From positions 15,150,178 to 15,214,177 of the forward strand of contig NC_051074.1 in assembly GCF_004664715.2 (NCBI RefSeq): a stretch of 64,000 bases of DNA. Reading direction: 5' to 3'. Positions 59,501-64,000 of this stretch are shown here, one piece after another (positions within the stretch are counted from its first letter, which is position 1; every line of letters starts with the position of its first letter). Made by a program: the position numbers and the translations under genes. Under the pieces are notes generated by a model. The model saw nothing but the letters and a program-made list of their open reading frames with translations, was not told the origin of the DNA and did no database searches. Origin of the DNA: Peromyscus leucopus. Its lineage: Eukaryota > Chordata > Mammalia > Rodentia > Cricetidae.

Positions 59501-62500
59501 CTCCCCTCTCCACGTTCATCAAAATGTACAGTCGAGGGCTTTAAGAAATATACACATGCTTGCACACAGACATTTACATGAACTTGGGAGTCAGTTAAAA
59601 TCGAAATTAAAAGCTAGATAAACAAAGCAGAGGTTTCCAATAAGAGAGACCTCCCCAAAACCTTATATTTTGACCTTATATATGTGATGTATTTTGTGGT
59701 CATTCTATTTTGTGTCTGTGTAGAATATCCTCTTTGGCTATTTTTCTCTTTTAGATTTAAGTATTCCCTCTTTTACTCTGATCATATATCTTTCAAGTTG
59801 CCCATGATTAAGTTCAACATAATAGTACTTTACAGTGAGCTACTGACAGTTACATCATTCCAGTAGTCGTTAATGGACCTTGAAAGCTGTAAGAAACAAT
59901 GTACTTGTAGATATTTAGATGCACTTATACCCTTAAATATACAGGTTTAAAGTACAAAATCTATTCAGGTAAGATCCATTACATTTGTATATAATGTTGC
60001 TCTGCACTGTGATATCCTAAAAAATAATTGCATTTGTCCTGATGTTATTCACTTGGCCAAATGAGTTACTTTTCTATCCTGTGGTATTGGTGTACAGTAT
60101 CTTCAGTGGATGTTGTCAACCCGTGCTAATTGAAATGTTTATAAAATGTTGATTCTGAAATATTAGAGCTTAACAGTCCAATAGTTCTTTAATGTGCCCT
60201 GTGTTTTATTAATGAAATGATTTATAGAAATATTTAATCTCACTGATTTACCATTAGCCTTAATGAGTCTAGTTATTAAGTACTCTATTTCCAAAGGCTA
60301 TGAAAACATTCTTGGCAAGTGTGTAGTATTCTGTGATGAGTTATTTTTGCCGAGATACAATCAATGCTGTGGGAAGCTCATTGCTCAAGTGCAGCAGTGC
60401 TATTCATGAGCATATAACTTGATGACTCTTTCTGCAATTTTCATCCCATGGCTTTTTATTTATAAGAAATTTAATATTGATTATGAAAACTATCCCAGAG
60501 AACTATTAAGCACATTTAGATGATATATTCATATATTTTTCATATTAATTAAACTAAACCCTGACAGCAAACCATTTAATAATACTTAAACTGATTCTTG
60601 AACAATGTGTAGATTTCCTCTATAGAAAAAAAAAACACATTTATTTGGTTCCTATTGTCTGGAAAAGCATTTCAGAAGACTATCACTATTCTTTAGAGTA
60701 GTCTTTGAATAATAAACCAAGGCCAGTAGATATATTAGGTCAACTTACAACAGAAATTTCCTTTCTTATACATAAAATTCTCACATTATATCTGAACAAT
60801 TTAGCTAGATGTTTTAAAACCTATTTTCATGGTGGCTATATGTATTGTAAGCCATAGAATTTTTAGGATTCCTAACACAGATGATAGGTTTAGTGCCATT
60901 CCATCTTTCTTAATGATAAACAAAATCATTTGCTTATTTCAGATATTGAAGAAAATCATTTCTTAGGGCTCACCTTAACACTCTTTATGGTCTTAGAAAT
61001 ACTTGTGCCTCTTTTAGATTTTAGTGAATATTGTACATAATCAGTCCATAGAAATAAACAAAGCAGGGGTTCAAAGTAGAATATTATGTCTTGCTTTAAA
61101 CTATCAAAATGAAGTACCAAACCACTCAACTGTTGAAAATGGCATCAAATGGATTTACTACTATTACTATGTGTTTTTCAACTAGCAGTATTGATGTATG
61201 ATACATCATAATAAGGAACTGGCAAGATACAATGACATAAAATATCATTATTATGTGGTTTATCCCACAAAAATGGTATGTTTTATTTCCCTTGTTAGAT
61301 TTCCTCCATAGTGTAGGATTGTCTTTGCATTATTGGTGGCATCTGGATATGATTTATGTGGGAGAGTAGATGATTAATCAGAAATTTGGGGATTTTATGA
61401 AAATCCCCTGTCAGCTAAACAAAATGTCTTTTTAGAGATTCATACACATAAGTGAGGAGTTGCACACGATAGTATTTAAAAAACAACATAACCTCAACAT
61501 TTTTATTCAGATTCAGAAAGGAATTTAGAAGAGATTTTATTCACTGGCTGTGGGTCAACAGCATGAGATATGAGCCCACTAATTCCAGAAGATGTCTCTG
61601 TGTTTCAAGTGTAGGTTTGTTTTTTAGTTATACTAAGTTCCTCAAACTAAAGGGCCATTTAAGTTTGAAGCATTAACTCTTTGTTAATATTATAAATTAT
61701 TTTTAGCAAATGCCAGATTTCATATTTTACAAAATACCTGAAATTATTGAAGAGACTAAAGACATTCAATTGCTCAGTATTTATGTTTGAAGCATAACAA
61801 GTGATACCTAACATTAGGAGACATTTGTGGTAAAGCAAAGGAATCATCACAATCTGTTAAGAGATTTATAGTTTTGTTTAAAGACTTACAAGAAAATTCA
61901 AAACATAAATAAATGTAAATTAGGTTCAGTATGTTTGGACTTAATAATGAAGAAAAGATTTACAACAAAGAAAATGGATCCAAATAACTTCTGTAGAAAC
62001 TTAATCAAAAGCCACTTTTTAGAGAAAATCATGTATACATTTAATGATGAGTTGTTTCTTAGATAACATTCTTAGCTTTACTTTTTGCTTAAGTTTACAA
62101 AGAATGCAGTCAAGAGCACATACACCGTGTCTCATACAAAATGAAACCAAATTAAATTCTAAACTATGGAAGAATACAAATAAGGATTAGTAGGTTAAGC
62201 TCATATTGCTTTTATTAAGTTTTTGTTTTTAATGTCAATGAACAAAATAATTACAAGCTTATGATTTTAAAAATAATTTTATTCTTGAGATTATAATATA
62301 ATTACATCATTTTCTCATTTTCTTTCTTCATTTGCTAGTAGAGTGTTAAAGTTTTATGTGATAATATATACATCTTCTTATATCTACCATTAATCAATAC
62401 AGGTTTTGATATATTTGTCCCAGTAATTTCATGTGAGATTTTGATATTGTGGTGCATCATTAATGGCTTTGGTTAAAACAAGAGCAATGACAATCTTTTA

Positions 62501-62659
62501 TTTCCAATACATTCCTAACATCTCTTTCTATTGTGTATAAGAATTTTGATGCTGGGTGTGTAAATCGGGGGATAGATTAAAAGCTAGAGATTGATTAATC
62601 AGGTCATACCTGTAAAGTTATCTGATTGACTTTTTAAAAATCCTGTTTGTATGGAAGAT
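59501..62659. other. Long AT-rich single-copy-looking stretch
   Basis: About 3 kb with no rodent SINE, LINE or LTR that I can see, unusual for this window. The part at 60280-60560 has a less simple composition and could be a conserved noncoding element. No gene recognised. Confidence 0.4.
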
Positions 62660-62840
62660 TGACTTCAGAAGTAGAATGATTTGGGTTTGGATTCTATGCT
62701 TTACCAACTGTATGAGTTTATTCAAGTGTTTGCCTTTCTTATTACTGGTTATCCCTTCATTGAAACAAGAAAAATAAAAGTATAATAGTCCACCGAATAG
62801 GGCTATGTAAAAACACTAAAATATGCATAAAAAATTGAAA
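62660..62840 (+). repeat. Possible MIR SINE
   Basis: 'agtagaatgatttgggtttg' and 'tgctttaccaactgtatgag' followed by 'aagtgtttgcctttc' follow the MIR order loosely. Confidence 0.4.
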
Positions 62841-63212
62841 ACCTCATTTGGCCATGAATTGAGTAAATATATTATATGTTATAATGATCAGCAAGTCTAT
62901 TCTCATCCTTACCTGTATTTAGTAAATATTAACTCTTACAGTCAATAATATAGAATACAATTGAAAAACTAAGATAAATATTACCTCAATGCATCTAAAA
63001 CAAAGTAGATTACAGTATTTTATAAAATTAGGCTATTTTTAGAAGTAGGTATTTCTACGATTCTGTACTTAAATAAAAATCTGACCCTACTTTTGTCTTC
63101 TAATCTATGATAATCTTGCTTAAAGGTGATGCATGTAGTTGGTTTGAGGTTCATAACTAGGTGATTTAATATATGACCTACAATTCTAGTACAAAGAACT
63201 TCAAACACTCTT
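62841..63212. other. AT-rich, nothing recognised
   Basis: No gene or nameable repeat seen. Confidence 0.45.
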
Positions 63213-64000
63213 TAATTTTTTTTTATTTTTAAAATTTATTTATTAAATTTAATTTTACATATCAGCCACGGATTCCCTTGTTCTCCCCACTCCCACACCC
63301 AACCCCCCTCCAGTCTTCCCCCCAGCCCACCCCCCACTCCCATCTCCTCCAGGGCAAAGACTCCCCAGAGGATTGAGTTCAAACTGGTAGATTCAGTCCA
63401 GGCAGGTCCAGTCCCCTCCTCCCAGGCTGAGCCAAGTGTCCCTGTATAAGCCCCAGGTTCCATACTGCCAGTTCATGCACTGAGGACAGGACCCGGTCCC
63501 ACTGTCTGGATGCCTCCCAAGCAGATCAAGCTAATCAACTGTCTTATTTATCCGGAGGGCCTGATCCAATGAGGGCTCCTCAGCTATTGGTTCATAGTTC
63601 ATGTGTTTCCTTTCGTTTGTATATTTGTCCCTGTGCTTTTTCCAACCTAGGTCTCAACAATTCTCGCTCATACAAACCCTCCTCTTTCTCACCAGCTGGA
63701 CTCCTGGAGCTCCACCTGGGGCCTGACCATGGATCTCTGCATCTGGTTTGGTTCCCTCAGTCATTGGATGGAGTTTCTATTATGACAATTAGGATGTTTG
63801 GCCAGGTGGCCTTCGAATACTTCAGAGATCTATTCAGAGGGCCTGATCCAGTTGGGGGCCCCTCAGCCTTTCGTTCATAGTTCATGTGTTTCCATTCATT
63901 TGGCTATTTGTCCCTGTGCTTTATCCAACCTTGGTTTCAACAATTCTCGCTCTTATAAACCCTTCTCTTTCTCGCTAATTGGACTCCCGGAGCTCCGCCC
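63213..64000 (-). mobile_element. L1 3' UTR, antisense, cut by window edge
   Basis: Antisense of 33490-34075: T-rich tail, C-rich tract (G-rich in sense) at 63282-63345, 'gattcagtccaggcaggtcc' and 'tgatccaatgagggctcctc'. Unlike the full-length copy, the ~282 bp unit is present twice: it begins at 63555 and again at 63837. The rest of this L1 lies outside the window. The antisense and sense frames through it are artefacts of composition. Confidence 0.92.

Overview
The window looks like intergenic or intronic DNA from a muroid rodent, most likely a cricetid (hamster, vole or deer mouse group). It is AT-rich, has no bacterial-style gene packing and no convincing multi-exon gene, and is dense in rodent repeats: B1 and B3 SINEs, L1/Lx LINEs, LTR pieces, short hAT-like elements and long dinucleotide arrays. 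The B1 copies read 'ccaggaaaggygcaaagctacacagagaaacc' in sense, a form I associate with cricetid rather than mouse or rat B1. That species call is inference. All family names are from memory, with no database search.

Layout. 1-10.5 kb: diverged L1 (Lx-type) 3' UTR blocks, including an odd direct duplication of a ~320 bp unit. 11-17.4 kb: a truncated antisense L1 with a perfect 11 bp target-site duplication, then older antisense L1. 17.4-21.6 kb: AT-rich DNA without recognised genes. 21.6-23.5 kb: a long interspersed repeat interrupted by a B1 with a 13 bp target-site duplication. 24.2-26.5 kb: an antisense endogenous-retrovirus pol remnant. 26.6-34.1 kb: a nearly full-length sense L1, with 5' UTR monomers, broken ORF1, broken ORF2 and a G-rich 3' UTR, bounded by a perfect 11 bp duplication and itself interrupted by a 1.28 kb insertion. 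36-51.8 kb: SINEs, microsatellites, two URR1-like elements in opposite orientation, an old antisense L1, and two copies of an LTR. 52-55.3 kb: MIR, old sense L1 and a clean solo LTR. 55.3-63.2 kb: mostly single-copy-looking AT-rich DNA containing a small GC-richer island with a 62-codon reading frame in strong Kozak context. 63.2-64 kb: the antisense 3' end of another L1 with a tandemly duplicated 3' UTR segment.

No set of genes works together here. The content is a history of retrotransposon insertions nested in older ones. The main items for follow-up are the unidentified retroposed sequence inside the L1, the short reading frame near 58.7 kb, the L1 3' UTR tandem unit, several perfect palindromes, and the duplicated units near 2.5-3.6 kb and 48.3-48.9 kb. 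I did not find a convincing previously undescribed biological system.
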